A stretch of DNA of 64,000 nt from the NCBI GenBank assembly GCA_949825045.1, contig OX463813.1, positions 2,976,001 to 3,040,000 of the forward strand, in the 5' to 3' direction. This DNA comes from Argyresthia goedartella (Eukaryota > Arthropoda > Insecta > Lepidoptera > Argyresthiidae). This document shows, piece by piece, positions 54,059 to 63,917 of the stretch. The position numbers and the translations under genes were made by a program. The notes under the pieces were generated by a model. The model was not told where the DNA came from, did no database searches, and worked only from the letters and a program-made list of their open reading frames with translations. Position 1 is the first letter of the stretch. Every line of letters starts with the position of its first letter.

Positions 54059-54604
54059 ACCGTAAAACGGGGTGAATAGAATTGTAGGGGCGAATAGGCA
54101 CAATCTCTGGAAAGTTGTTCTAATAGTACTTTGAACATATTTGAAAGAAAAATCCACCAAGTTCTGTATTTTTTTGAAATTGCAACATTTTTTCTCTTGA
54201 AACAGCAACACTGATTTGCAGTGCAGTTAGGCAAATATGGCAAAAAATCGTTTCTAATACACACTGTCTGGTAAGTACAAGTTTTAGCTCGTCAAAACTT
54301 AATGTTTATACAATCAAAAAAGGGATTTTGTCTTATAACGAATAACTAGTAGTGTTAAGCAGTTCTTGAGGTTTCTGATAAATACTAATTTGAATACAAT
54401 ATACTATTCAATTGTAAAAAAATATGTTCAATGTTCATCAAGGCAGTTTTATTTCAATTCTGAGATTAATAGGAACGGGAATGGGGTGAAAAAATATGTA
54501 CACGAGGTGTATAAATACGTTATATGGTTAAATGGAAATGGGTAAGGGTTCAATGGAAATTGAGAAGGGGTCAATAGAACTACACAAAACTGAATTACGC
54601 GACT
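54059..54604. repeat. CGTAAAACGGGGTGAATAG unit
   Basis: Opens CGTAAAACGGGGTGAATAG exactly at the SINE A break. It contains further GGGGTGAA/GGGGTCAA motifs near 54480-54570 (ATGGGGTGAAAAAAT, GAAGGGGTCAATAG). AT-rich with no coding motif. It probably inserted into the SINE; class unknown. Confidence 0.45.
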
Positions 54605-54612
54605 AATGGCTA

Positions 54613-54868
54613 AATAATAATAATATATTAATACCTTGGACACTATTTACTGACATTGATCTAACCCCAAACTAGGATTCCCTGTATCTTGGGTACTAGA
54701 CAACGACTCACATACTTATATCGATAAATATTATACTTAGATAGATAAACAACCATGACTAGGGTACAAACATCCGCTCTCATCAAACAAATATTTGCCC
54801 CCACAGGGACTCGAACCCGGGACCCTTGGCTTCGTAGGCAGGATCACTGCCGACTCGGCCATTCGGGT
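54613..54868 (-). mobile_element. SINE A, reverse copy
   Basis: (AAT)n tail, ACCTTGGACAC, 3' domain, body and complete head with intact A and B boxes (plus strand GGACTCGAACC and CCGACTCGGCCA). Confidence 0.9.
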
Positions 54869-54892
54869 TTGAATCATGGCTGGCGAGGAAAG

Positions 54893-55300
54893 AAAAATCC
54901 CAGGTCTTGGATATTCACATGTGTGTGACGTCGCCGATTCTGGCTCCCTTGACACAGGGTATCCTAGTGTGGGTACAGAAGCAATGAATTCAATTCAATT
55001 TATTTATTGCATATCATTAACAATGGTACTCCGTGGGGTCACCACAATATGAGTGTTCATTAACATATTTTCTTATTATCTATTTATATTAATATAATTT
55101 TCTATATTATCTAACAGTTTTGGTAAGTATCTATAATAATAATTTAAAACGAAATTTTGAATATCTCCCTTAACTCTAACTTCAAAAAATGTAATAATAT
55201 CTAGATAAATGATACCTCTTAAGAAAGAACAATAACCCAGCATGTTTTTGAAAGTGTCTGAAAACCTGTAGGTTTTTTTTTAAGGCAATAAAAATATTGT
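54893..55300. mobile_element. SINE B 3' part then reverse LINE 3' end
   Basis: 54893-54985 is the forward SINE B body and 3' domain (CCCAGGTCTTGGATATTCAC, GTGTGGGTACAGAAGCAATG). 54986 onward is a minus-strand LINE terminus (plus GAATTCAATTCAATTTATTT) like the one at 40441, extending to about 55300. Confidence 0.65.
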
Positions 55301-55622
55301 TTTTTCTTTTAATTTTTTGTCCAAAGTTTAATTAGTCTGGAAGTTATTTTTTTAGTTAAAACGGTACTTTAAAATGCTTTGATACTCTTAAACAGATATT
55401 AGGCTAATGAAGTACATTAAAAAAATAGATATTTCAGCTTAAACTTTGCGTTATTAGCACTTAATTGGTAAATTTTGGGTTTTTGGTACATAAATCGTAA
55501 AAAAAAAAACAGACTTTGGTTAGGAAAAATATGGCTCAAAATGTTCTGAATGGTCTAAACTAACACCTCCTTAAAGATTTGCACCTAGCTTCCAAACACC
55601 CTGTATATTTTAATTGACATAG

Positions 55623-55644
55623 CTGGTGGACCCGTGGAGGACAG
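55623..55644 (+). CDS. Candidate penultimate micro-exon, unknown gene
   Basis: A 22-nt stretch between an acceptor-like TGACATAG and a good donor ACAG|GTATGT. Joined to 56077 it keeps one open phase (GGPVEDR on this side). The acceptor is weak and lies at the edge of a CACCCTGTATA-type repeat end, so support is modest. If the intron is read through, the frame stays open for 57 more codons. Confidence 0.25.
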
Positions 55645-55884
55645 GTATGTGTCTGTACGTAAATATATTGCGAAGCGACCGAAGTGTCTTCATGTCAGCT
55701 TGGACACTAATGCCTTAGTACGTCTGGATTTATCCGGATTTCTGTCGGCTGTTCTCATTTTCATGTCGCGTTTCTCAACTGACTATCGTGATATTCTGAA
55801 AGCAGGCTCCATAATTAAATAGTTTTTGTCGATGTAGTATTTATTTTTTTTAATGCGGAGATTTGGGGTTGAAATGTACCGGGT

Positions 55885-55970
55885 GGCAGAGGCAAAATTG
55901 TGCCCACGTTAAGCTATTCAATACTTTAGTTCGCGTGAACGGGACTAGCCCATCGCCGCAGCTATCGAAG
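55885..55970 (+). repeat. Family M short repeat
   Basis: GGTGGCAGAGGCAAAATTGT, GCCCACGTTAAG, CGCGTGAACGGGACTAGCCC read with small changes, and CATCGCCGCAGCTAT. Confidence 0.6.
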
Positions 55971-56076
55971 GTTTTTATATAGTGCCAAGAAATAATTGTG
56001 TTTTTTTATGTTATCTAATAATCATTATAATTGTGTTGATATAGTGCGAATTAACATGTTTAATTTTTTGTTTCAG

Positions 56077-56230
56077 GTACGTGAAGATTACGCCACACGA
56101 CGTTGCCAAGGGGCACAGTAAGATGTAGTTGAGTTAGTTCTATTTTAGATGAGGCAGCATAACTCAACAACTTTCTCCAATGAGGATTCTAAAACAATGG
56201 ACGATGCTAAATAAATTCACGTCAAATATT
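56077..56230 (+). CDS. Candidate terminal exon, unknown gene
   Basis: A strong acceptor (GAATTAAC branch-like, then TTTAATTTTTTGTTTCAG ending 56076) precedes 17 codons (YVKITPHDVAKGHSKM) to TAG at 56126-56128. AATAAA is at 56210-56215. The acceptor, short coding tail and spacing to the polyadenylation signal resemble a real last exon. It pairs in phase with the donor at 55644. The product is not recognised, and upstream exons are not visible. Confidence 0.4.
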
Positions 56231-56378
56231 TCATTTTATGAAATTTTAGGTTATTTTTAGAAACAAATTTTAATAATACCTGTAATACTGGGACCGACGC
56301 TGGAGGTGACACAACTAATAGTAAGTAGTTTATGAGTCTGATACATAATGCCTAATAATGTACAGTAACATTCCCTGG

Positions 56379-56701
56379 TTTATCTACACACATATCATAA
56401 GCTCTCTTTGATGTGAACCGTATGTTCGACCGGCATTGTGGCATTGATAATTGCTCTGCACTTGTTTAGCTTGTTCAGTAGTACCAATCTCACAGACAAA
56501 ATAGGAGCGGCACGCATGCGGGCGTCGGCGTTCGAAATTTGAATGTCATAATTTGTCGAAAATTGATACATTTTGGTCATAATGTATCATTATTCAGATA
56601 AGAAATGTGTTTTTGTTCAGATAAGAAATGTGTATTATGCTGGTCGTAACGTGCGGTTTTTGGACGCAGTAAAGAGGGTTTATGATACGTGCGTAGATAA
56701 A
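56379..56701 (+). mobile_element. Family K repeat
   Basis: TTTATCTACACACATATCATA at the left, read with one trailing base, the CATGCGGGCGTCGGCGTTCG core, and GATACGTGCGTAGATAAA at the right. Family flank (AATGCCTAATAATGTACAGT) precedes it. Confidence 0.75.
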
Positions 56702-57121
56702 GTAACTAAATGAATTAACAAAGTGTGTTTGAAAATGGAATGACGGGTTCCATAACATCGTACAAGAAGAAGAGGGGTAGGCAGAGACTAAAGATCTCCA
56801 CTTGCTACTTCGATTTTGCCCATTTACTAATAAATAGCTAATTTGCTATTTGAAGGACCTTCTTGGGCGTCCCAGTCTGAATGCTCCATTCACACACACT
56901 GTTTAGATGAATAATAATTAAAAAACGGAACTATTATAGGATCACTCGGTGTCTATACTAGGTGTGTAAAAGTAATATCAAACGACCGACTTCTCAACCG
57001 ATAAAAATGAAATTTGGTACACTTATCTAATTTTGTGAACCAAACACGAACGTGTTATGGAAGAAAATATTTTTTCAATTTTGGGGTAAAATTTTTGGGT
57101 TAATTAGGAAATTGATAGTAC
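56702..57121. other. No gene seen, flank of the BEL element
   Basis: AT-rich non-coding DNA ending GATAGTAC at the LTR boundary. The target duplication cannot be checked because the other flank is outside the window. Confidence 0.4.
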
Positions 57122-58150
57122 TGTTCGATTTCAAATCGATATTCGATCGATGGTTTCTGAACGGTCATTTTAATTTGACGTTAGCTGTCAATCTGGCAGT
57201 TGTGACAACTGACAGACGAAATCCCTCGCAATGTAAACGCGTTTTGATTAGGGTGTTGAAATTAAATCGCAGGGTATCTGGAATGTATTCGGGATTCCCT
57301 CAGGATTGTTAATATAGCTGAGTGTGCCGTTGTCTCTCGAACCAGATAAAGTTCGGATTTTCGTGCCCGATTTGTATTTAACAGTCGAAACATAACCTGT
57401 GTTGGACACTGTGCTCACCACGCTGGCCCGCCAGTCATACCTGGTTGGCTGAAGAACCTGTCTACCAAGAAGAGCCTAGGGTGCGCCCGGGCCTTGCAGA
57501 GAGACAGGAGGTTGACGGGACCGAAGCACGGACCAGGTTAGATCTACCCCACATAACTTCAGCTCGGTGAATCGCCGACGTTCATCACTTCTTGGCACCT
57601 GATCGTCACGCTACCTCGTAGCTGATGGGCCCCTACGAGGTCATTAGGTGCTGAGAAGCCTGAACATTTTGGTAGCTAGAGCGTGGCTTCCTGAGATTTG
57701 CAGCCGTCAAGGGCTCCAGGAAAGCACGATTTGGGACTATCAATCTGTAGGTATAGGCGGTTAGGTAACTTGGTTGTTCCTATATCCACATAGAATTGTA
57801 GTATTGTAAGCTATAAGTCTATTGCTGGTAGTAGACAGACAGATATTGAATTGAAATTTGCATTGAATTACCAGTTAGTCAATCTATTAGTGGTCTAGTA
57901 ATGCTATTGAATGAATGTTTTGGTTAACATAGGTAGTTACATCTATTGACAGCAGGCTATTACATTGTTTTCAGTTTATAGCAATTTATAACTTGAACTA
58001 ATATTGACTATCTGTGTGTGTTATAATGATAAAGGGAAACTAAATTGTTATTTACAGAATTTATATAGATATAAAACTCGGTTCCTATTGTTTAAGGAAA
58101 ACAACATTGTTTAAGTTATAGTTTAGGGTTCCCTCGTTCGGGTTATAAAC
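57122..58150 (+). repeat. 5' LTR of the BEL element (right end uncertain)
   Basis: Begins TGTTCGATTTC with an ATCGATATTCGATCGAT palindromic stretch. The right edge is unknown because the 3' LTR is cut. A TGGAGGGTCC at 58151 could be the start of a primer site, but no CA precedes it, so the limit given is provisional. The region also contains a GC-richer part (57420-57720). Confidence 0.6.
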
Positions 58151-58206
58151 TGGAGGGTCCAATAAAATTGAGTTACTGCAAATTGTGAGTAAGTATCGTT
58201 CCGATC

Positions 58207-60030
58207 ATGTCGTTATCTGAAATCCAGAAGGGTGTTTCTAAGGAACTCAGATGGTTTTCCTCCGCACACGGTCTGATAGACCGTTTAGATAGGCATGATA
58301 TGGTATTGGAGCGGTCTATGGACGTTAAGGAACGTTACAATAGGGTGCCCGAATTGTCCGCGCAGGCGGAATCAGTTGATGGTTGTGCACCTGACAGGCT
58401 GTCACGGTTGATAGGGGATGTCGACCAATGTATGGAGATGGCAGCTGCTATCACGCAGAAGGCTGCGGACATACGTAGACAGCGCGAGTCCAGCCAAGGT
58501 GGTGACATTGAAGCACCTCCGCCGCATCAGGGATCGGGGACCAGGTTACCTACCATAACTATGCCTACCTTTGACGGCGTGTCCAGTGAATGGATGAGCT
58601 TCATCAATCTGTTCGACAGTTTGGTGCCCTTGCGATCGGACATTACCAAGTCTTTCAAGATGGCTCAGCTGATGGCAGCATTGAGGGGTGAGCCTAGGGA
58701 GCTGGTCGCTCATTTGACAGTTACGGAGGGCAACTATGAGACGGCCAGGCAATTGTTGGTCAGACGTTACCACAACAAACGGAGGTTGGCCGATGCCCAA
58801 CTGAACCGTTTGTTTAGCATCCCGGTTGTGAACAAGGTCGGGGCCATACAGACGGAGGTTTTGAACCCATTGTTGTCCGTCACCAAGGCTCTAGAGAATC
58901 TTGGACTTCCGGTTGGTGAATGGTCGTACTTACTGTTGTACATTGTACTTTCCCGCCTACCCGCTGACGTGCAGACTCGTTTCGAACAGTCTCACGGGAG
59001 GTCGGCCGAGGACCTGCCCGCCTTCTCCGACTTGGTCGGATTTTTGAAAGAGGATTCTCAACGGGCAGAGAATTTGGGGTTGACGGTCACCCATCCTTCG
59101 GAGCCACAGAGAGCTGCCGGGAGCGCTGTGAGTAGGGGCCCTCCGACGAGGAAGGACCGCACCAACCGGCAGTCATATGGGACTGTGAGTGCATTGACCC
59201 CACATGGTGAGACCTGCCCATGTTGTAGGCAGATTGGCCATGCTGTGGCCAATTGCAATAAGTTCGGGGAACTTAGGGTTCAGGGACGGCGCCAGATGGC
59301 CAAGCAGCGGGGCTGGTGTTTCCTGTGCCTCGGGCCACACATGGCTAGGGACTGCACGCGCACACAAATGTGCGGATATTGTGGTGGGGCCCACAACAAT
59401 CTGTTGTGCATGAACCGGTCCGGCCAACAGCCACCACAGGGCCATACCCAGGGTGACACGGCAAGGGGCCCTGAGAATTCGTTTGCGACTCGGAGCGCAA
59501 CTCAGGGGCCAACGTCCCCACGTGCACAGGGCAGTACCAGGGTGCAGGGCCGCACTCAGGGTCATCACATGGTGGGCCCTGAGTTTTCGGTTGCGACTCA
59601 GCATCCGACTCAGCGGGCAATGGGGCCACAAGCACGCGGCCACCCAGGGGTGCAGGGCCGCACTCAGGGTCATCACATGGGGGGCCCTGAGTTTTCGGTT
59701 GCGACTCAGCATCCGACTCAGCGGGACATTGGGTGTGTTGAGCAGGCCGTAACGGGCGGGTGGCATGGGACACCTTCGAGCTATGCGGGTGCGATTCGGA
59801 CGCCGCCTCAGTTGTCGCCCCGCTCGTCGCCTCGTCCTCGTTGGTCGCATGTGATGTCCCCCCCGCTCATGGAGCGTCCACGGTTGAATTCACGCCCACC
59901 CCCCTTTACGGGGCGTCGTAGGGTGGCAATGGAACCGGCGCGTGGGCCATTTGTACAATGGGACCCTCTGGCGTATAGCTGCATACCTGATCGGTTACAG
60001 GCAGATTGGGGCCCCGGGGGCCCTCGCTAG
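58207..60030 (+). CDS. gag: Gag of the BEL/Pao element (607 aa)
   Basis: Particle protein. ATG at 58207 after TTCCGATC. Residues about 115-260 match the DUF1759 Gag core (LPTITMPTFDGVSSEW, FKMAQLMAALRGEPRELV, RYHNKRRLADAQLNRLF). Three zinc knuckles follow: CPCCRQIGHAVANC (337-350), CFLCLGPHMARDC (371-383) and CGYCGGAHNNLLC (389-401). A Gln/Gly-rich linker then carries a 36-residue tandem repeat (two good copies and one degraded). Ends at TAG 60028-60030, in frame with pol. The minus frame 59850-59173 is a GC-driven shadow. Confidence 0.93.
   Translation: MSLSEIQKGVSKELRWFSSAHGLIDRLDRHDMVLERSMDVKERYNRVPELSAQAESVDGCAPDRLSRLIGDVDQCMEMAAAITQKAADIRRQRESSQGGDIEAPPPHQGSGTRLPTITMPTFDGVSSEWMSFINLFDSLVPLRSDITKSFKMAQLMAALRGEPRELVAHLTVTEGNYETARQLLVRRYHNKRRLADAQLNRLFSIPVVNKVGAIQTEVLNPLLSVTKALENLGLPVGEWSYLLLYIVLSRLPADVQTRFEQSHGRSAEDLPAFSDLVGFLKEDSQRAENLGLTVTHPSEPQRAAGSAVSRGPPTRKDRTNRQSYGTVSALTPHGETCPCCRQIGHAVANCNKFGELRVQGRRQMAKQRGWCFLCLGPHMARDCTRTQMCGYCGGAHNNLLCMNRSGQQPPQGHTQGDTARGPENSFATRSATQGPTSPRAQGSTRVQGRTQGHHMVGPEFSVATQHPTQRAMGPQARGHPGVQGRTQGHHMGGPEFSVATQHPTQRDIGCVEQAVTGGWHGTPSSYAGAIRTPPQLSPRSSPRPRWSHVMSPPLMERPRLNSRPPPFTGRRRVAMEPARGPFVQWDPLAYSCIPDRLQADWGPGGPR
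59434..59733 (+). repeat. 108-bp in-frame tandem repeat in BEL gag
   Basis: Units start at about 59434 (degenerate), 59542 and 59650. The last two are nearly identical through GTGCAGGGCCGCACTCAGGG and GAGTTTTCGGTTGCGACTC. 108 is a multiple of three, so Gag length changes by 36 residues per unit without loss of frame. Confidence 0.9.
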
Positions 60031-61632
60031 GAATTTGCGGCCCAACAATTTGTTGCCCCCCAACCGGAGACGGTGGTGTTACCGATCGCCTCTGTGCTTG
60101 TTTGGGATTTGGCGGGCAACCCAACATACGTTCGCGCCCTATTAGATTCTGGAGCTCAGGGCTGCATTGTATCGAATGATTTAGCAAAATGGTTGGGCCT
60201 CAAGGTAAATAGGTATAATAAATCAATACGGGGCGTGGGGAATGTTACGGTTACGAATGTAGTTGGTCAATCTGTGATCACGTTCTCTCCACGTTATGAC
60301 ATTTTGACAAAAACATCCGTGCAAGCTTTAGTAATGACGCATGTCATGGGCAGACACCGCTTGGTGAAGTTCAATCCGGCCGTTCGATTCCTGACATCAG
60401 GACTCAAGTTGGCGGATCCCGATTTTGACACTCCAGCCCCGGTCGAACCTGCTACTGGGAGCAGACGTTCTGGGTTTCTGTTGTCGGATCGGCGAGTTCT
60501 TCAGCCGGACGGGTTGATTGCTGTGGATACTAAGTTTGGTCACGTGATCATGGGTCCGGCATTGCCAATGGTTAGGCCTGCCGCGTCAGATGGCATACTT
60601 ATTGGCTCAGCGTTGTCAGACGCTATCCAACATTTCTGGGAGATAGAGGAACCTCCCACCGTTCGTCGAGTCGACGCAGACGAAGAAGAGTGCGAGTTGT
60701 TTTACCAGAATAGTACTGGTCGCCTTCGTTCTGGTCGTTTTGTAACTCGACTGCCTTTCAGGGCCGATCGACCGCCACTAGGAGAATCTAGGAAGATGGC
60801 TGAGACGAGATTGATGTCGATGGAGCGTAGGATGTCAAGGGACGCCGTATTTAAACAACAATACGTCGATTTCATGAGGGAGTATGAGTCGTTAGGACAC
60901 ATATCGGTATCGGGTGTGGACTGGAGATCTGATGATCATTGTTTCCTTCCACACCATGCCGTCCTGCGAACCCCTACCGGCAAGATTCGAGTTGTTTTTG
61001 ATGGGTCAGCACCTAACTCGAACGGGATGTCCCTGAATCAGTGTCTACATTCGGGACCCAAGTTGAGTCGTGATATTTCGGATATTCTCACGAGCTTTCG
61101 GAGACACCAGATTGTATTTGTCGCAGACATTCGGATGATGTTTAGGCAAACGGTAATTCATCCGGCTGACAGAAGGTATCAGTTGATACTTTGGCGTGAG
61201 TCCACGGCCGAGCCAGTCAAGGTCTATGAGTTAAACACGAACACGTATGGGTTACGGTCTAGCCCGTATTTGGCGATGCGTACCCTGCGGGAGTTGGCGT
61301 CGCGTGACCGTGTGAGCTATCCTAGAGCCGCCGCTATCCTGGAGCAAGATTTGTACGTCGATGACATCTGCACAGGGGCAGCCAGTGTAGAGGAAGCTCT
61401 GGACCGATGTGACGAGCTCATTCAATTGCTGGAACGAGGCGGCTATGAACTACGCAAGTGGATGTCCAACTCCCCTGAGTTGATGGCTGGTCTCCCAGAT
61501 GAGTTTCAACAAGACCCGCACGTTTTTGAGAATCCTGTCAACCCTAACATGTTGTCAGTGCTTGGAATTCAGTACCGGCCCGTCCATGATGAGTTTACCT
61601 ATCGGGTGGTTTTAGAAACACCGAAGGCCTGA
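60031..61632 (+). pseudogene. pol: BEL pol, protease and reverse transcriptase part
   Basis: Open in the gag frame from 60031, with an ATG/GTG-like start only at 60073. Protease active site LLDSGAQG is near 60139-60162. Reverse transcriptase blocks: FLPHHAVLRTPTGKIRVVFD (about 60950), DGSAPNSNGMSLNQCL, VADIRMMFRQ (about 61120), YGLRSSPYLAMRTLRELA and catalytic YVDD at 61354-61365. The frame stops at TGA 61630-61632, in the middle of the polyprotein; family proteins continue straight into the RNase H-like region, and so does the sequence in the same frame. Confidence 0.9.
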
Positions 61633-63543
61633 ACGAAGCGGTCAGTACTGTCAACGATTGCAAGAACGTTCGACCCGAATGGATGGATTTCTCCAGTCAC
61701 CTTTGCTCTCAAATGTTTTATGCAAAGGCTATGGGCGGCTCAGTTGACCTGGGACACCCACCTCTCAGGTGATTTGTTGACTGATTGGACGCGAATGTTC
61801 ACCTCGCTATCGGACATAAATAATGTATCGCTGCCGAGGAAATTGGTCCCTGCTGGGGATTACATGGCAACCCTTCACGGGTTTTGTGATGCCTCTGAAC
61901 GAGGGTTTGCGGCAGCGGTTTATTTGCGAACTGTCACCTCCACCGGGGAGGTCGACGTGCGTTTGGTTTTGGCAAAAAGCAAGGTAGCGCCTATTCGGAC
62001 AAGGATGACGATTCCAAAACTGGAACTGTCCGGGGCTGCTCTTTTGACCAAACTTTTGAATCACACTCTAACAGTGTTGCGTGGGTCAGTGGTTTTGGAG
62101 GATACGGTGTACGCTTGGACGGACAGCCAGATTGTTTTGTGCTGGCTGAAGGCTTCGGTCCATAACTTAGAGGTTTTTGTTGCGAACCGTGTCTCCCAGA
62201 TTGTGTCGTCTGAGGTCCCACTGACCTGGAGACATGTACCAGGAGAATTGAACCCGTCTGATTGTGCATCCAGGGGATGTCAGGCTCCTGAACTCGTTAG
62301 ACACCATTTGTGGTGGGGACCACCCTGGCTTGCCAAGAGAGAATCGGACTGGCCCCACAGCCATGTAGTAGTATCTTCGGATCATGGCCCCAGAGCGGCC
62401 GTGCATGTTACCCAGAAGGCTGAGGACCCTGACGCCGGGTTTCTGCTGGACCGGTATAGCTCACTTGACAAGTTGATAAACGTGTCCACTTGGATTAGGA
62501 GATTCGCTCGAAATTGTCGTACTCCTCGCGATCAGCGAACGTTGAACCCTATTCTGACTCCGGCAGAGCGAAACGAGTCGCTGTTGAATTTGGTCCGGTT
62601 GGTACAGTCCTCGAAGTTTGGGGCAGAATTGGAGATTATACGAAGTGGACGTTTGAAATTGAAGGGAGCCGTCGCGCATCTCAACCCCTTTGTTGATTCG
62701 ACCGGGTTACTTCGGGTAGGAGGAAGATTGCGCAATGCGGATCTGTCGTATTCGGCTCGTCACCCACTTCTGCTCCCCAAGGGGGGACAGTTAGTTGAAT
62801 TGCTGGTGACTGATCATCATAATAAAAACGCGCATGCCGGCTGTAACGCGTTGTTGGCCACGCTCCAGCGGGAGTTTTGGATCTTATCTGCCCGCCGTGC
62901 CATACGGAACATCGTGTTTCGGTGCATGCCTTGTTATCGACTTAAGGCTGCTACGATGCAACCTCTCATGGGGGACTTGCCCCCTGATCGTGTGAATGAG
63001 GTCAGACCGTTTTCAGGTGTTGGTACGGATGTTGCAGGACCGTTTATGGTGAAGAGTTCACGATTGCGTACCGCTAAGCAATACAAAGCGTACCTATGTG
63101 TGTTTGTTTGTTTATCCACCAAGGCGGTACATCTCGAGCTCGTTGCTGATCTCTCGACAGAGGCTTTCATTGCTTGTTTGGATAGGTTTGTTTCTCGAAG
63201 GGGACTTCCAACTTTGATCCGCTCTGATAACGGCACTAACTACATAGGTGCGGAACGATACTTACGAGAGATAGTCAACTTTTTGAATGTAAATAAAGTG
63301 GATATTGGAACGGCCCTCTCCCGTCGGGGTATACAGTGGACCTTCAGCCCACCGATTTGCCCCCACTGGGGTGGGATTTTTGAGGCCGTAGTTAAGTCAG
63401 CTAAGACGCACTTAGGGCGTATAGTAGGTCAGACCGCGCTGACTTTTGAGGAGCTCGCGAATTGTTTTGTAAGATCGAGGCCGTTCTCAATTCGCGACCG
63501 TTGTGTCCGCTCAGCTCGGATCCAAATGACCTGGAGGCTCTGA
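61633..63543 (+). pseudogene. pol: BEL pol, RNase H-like region and integrase
   Basis: The same frame as the previous part, open again from 61633 (SVLSTIARTFDPNGWISPVT). The GFCDASERGFAAAVY block (about 61879) is RNase H-like and YAWTDSQIVLCWL (about 62110) follows. The integrase zinc finger has two His in HHNKNAHAG (about 62817) and CMPC (about 62923). Catalytic residues are an Asp in GTDVAGPF (about 63022), an Asp in RSDNGTNY (about 63221) and a Glu in GGIFEAVVKSAK (about 63382). Homology leaves this frame near 63462; the codons from there to the TGA at 63541 are out of phase. Confidence 0.9.
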
Positions 63544-63917
63544 CCCCAGGCCATTTCTTGATAGGACAGCCACTTAACGCGTTGCCCGAGCACCCCTTCG
63601 AGGGAGTGAAATTGTATCGGTTGTCAAGGTATCAGATGTTGCAGCAGTTTACTCAGAATTTCTGGAAGCGTTGGTCGCTCGAGTATCGGCATATCTTACA
63701 ACAGCGCCTTAAGTGGACTGACAAAACTAGCCCCCCTAGTGTTGGTGACCTCGTTCTGGTGAAGGATGCTAACCTACCGCCACTACATTGGCGCAGGGGG
63801 CGCATTGTTAACTTGTTCCCTGGCAAGGACGGGACCCCCCGGTCTGCAGAGGTTCTAGTAGGAGGCTCGGTTCTAAAACGAGCGGTAGCCACGTTGTATC
63901 GGCTGCCCGTAGATTAG
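63462..63917 (+). pseudogene. pol: BEL pol, C-terminal DUF5641-like region, other frame
   Basis: After a single-base loss in the T-run near 63462-63464 the homologous frame shifts: CKIEAVLNSRPLCPLS, LTPGHFLIGQPLNALPE, WSLEYRHILQQRLKW and VLVKDANLPPLHWRRGRI, to a stop at 63915. This is the usual C-terminal domain after BEL integrase. Confidence 0.9.

Noticed and set aside
55634..55822. 62-codon plus frame as an independent gene
   Set aside because: Starts just upstream of a candidate donor and has no motif; better regarded as possible exon extension or intron sequence.
57052..57312. 86-codon plus frame at the start of the BEL LTR
   Set aside because: Begins outside the element and runs through the LTR boundary, so it cannot be an element or host protein.
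59173..59850. 225-codon minus-strand frame inside BEL gag
   Set aside because: Antisense to a protein with clear Gag domains; its length follows from high GC content and the tandem repeat, and it shows no family motif.
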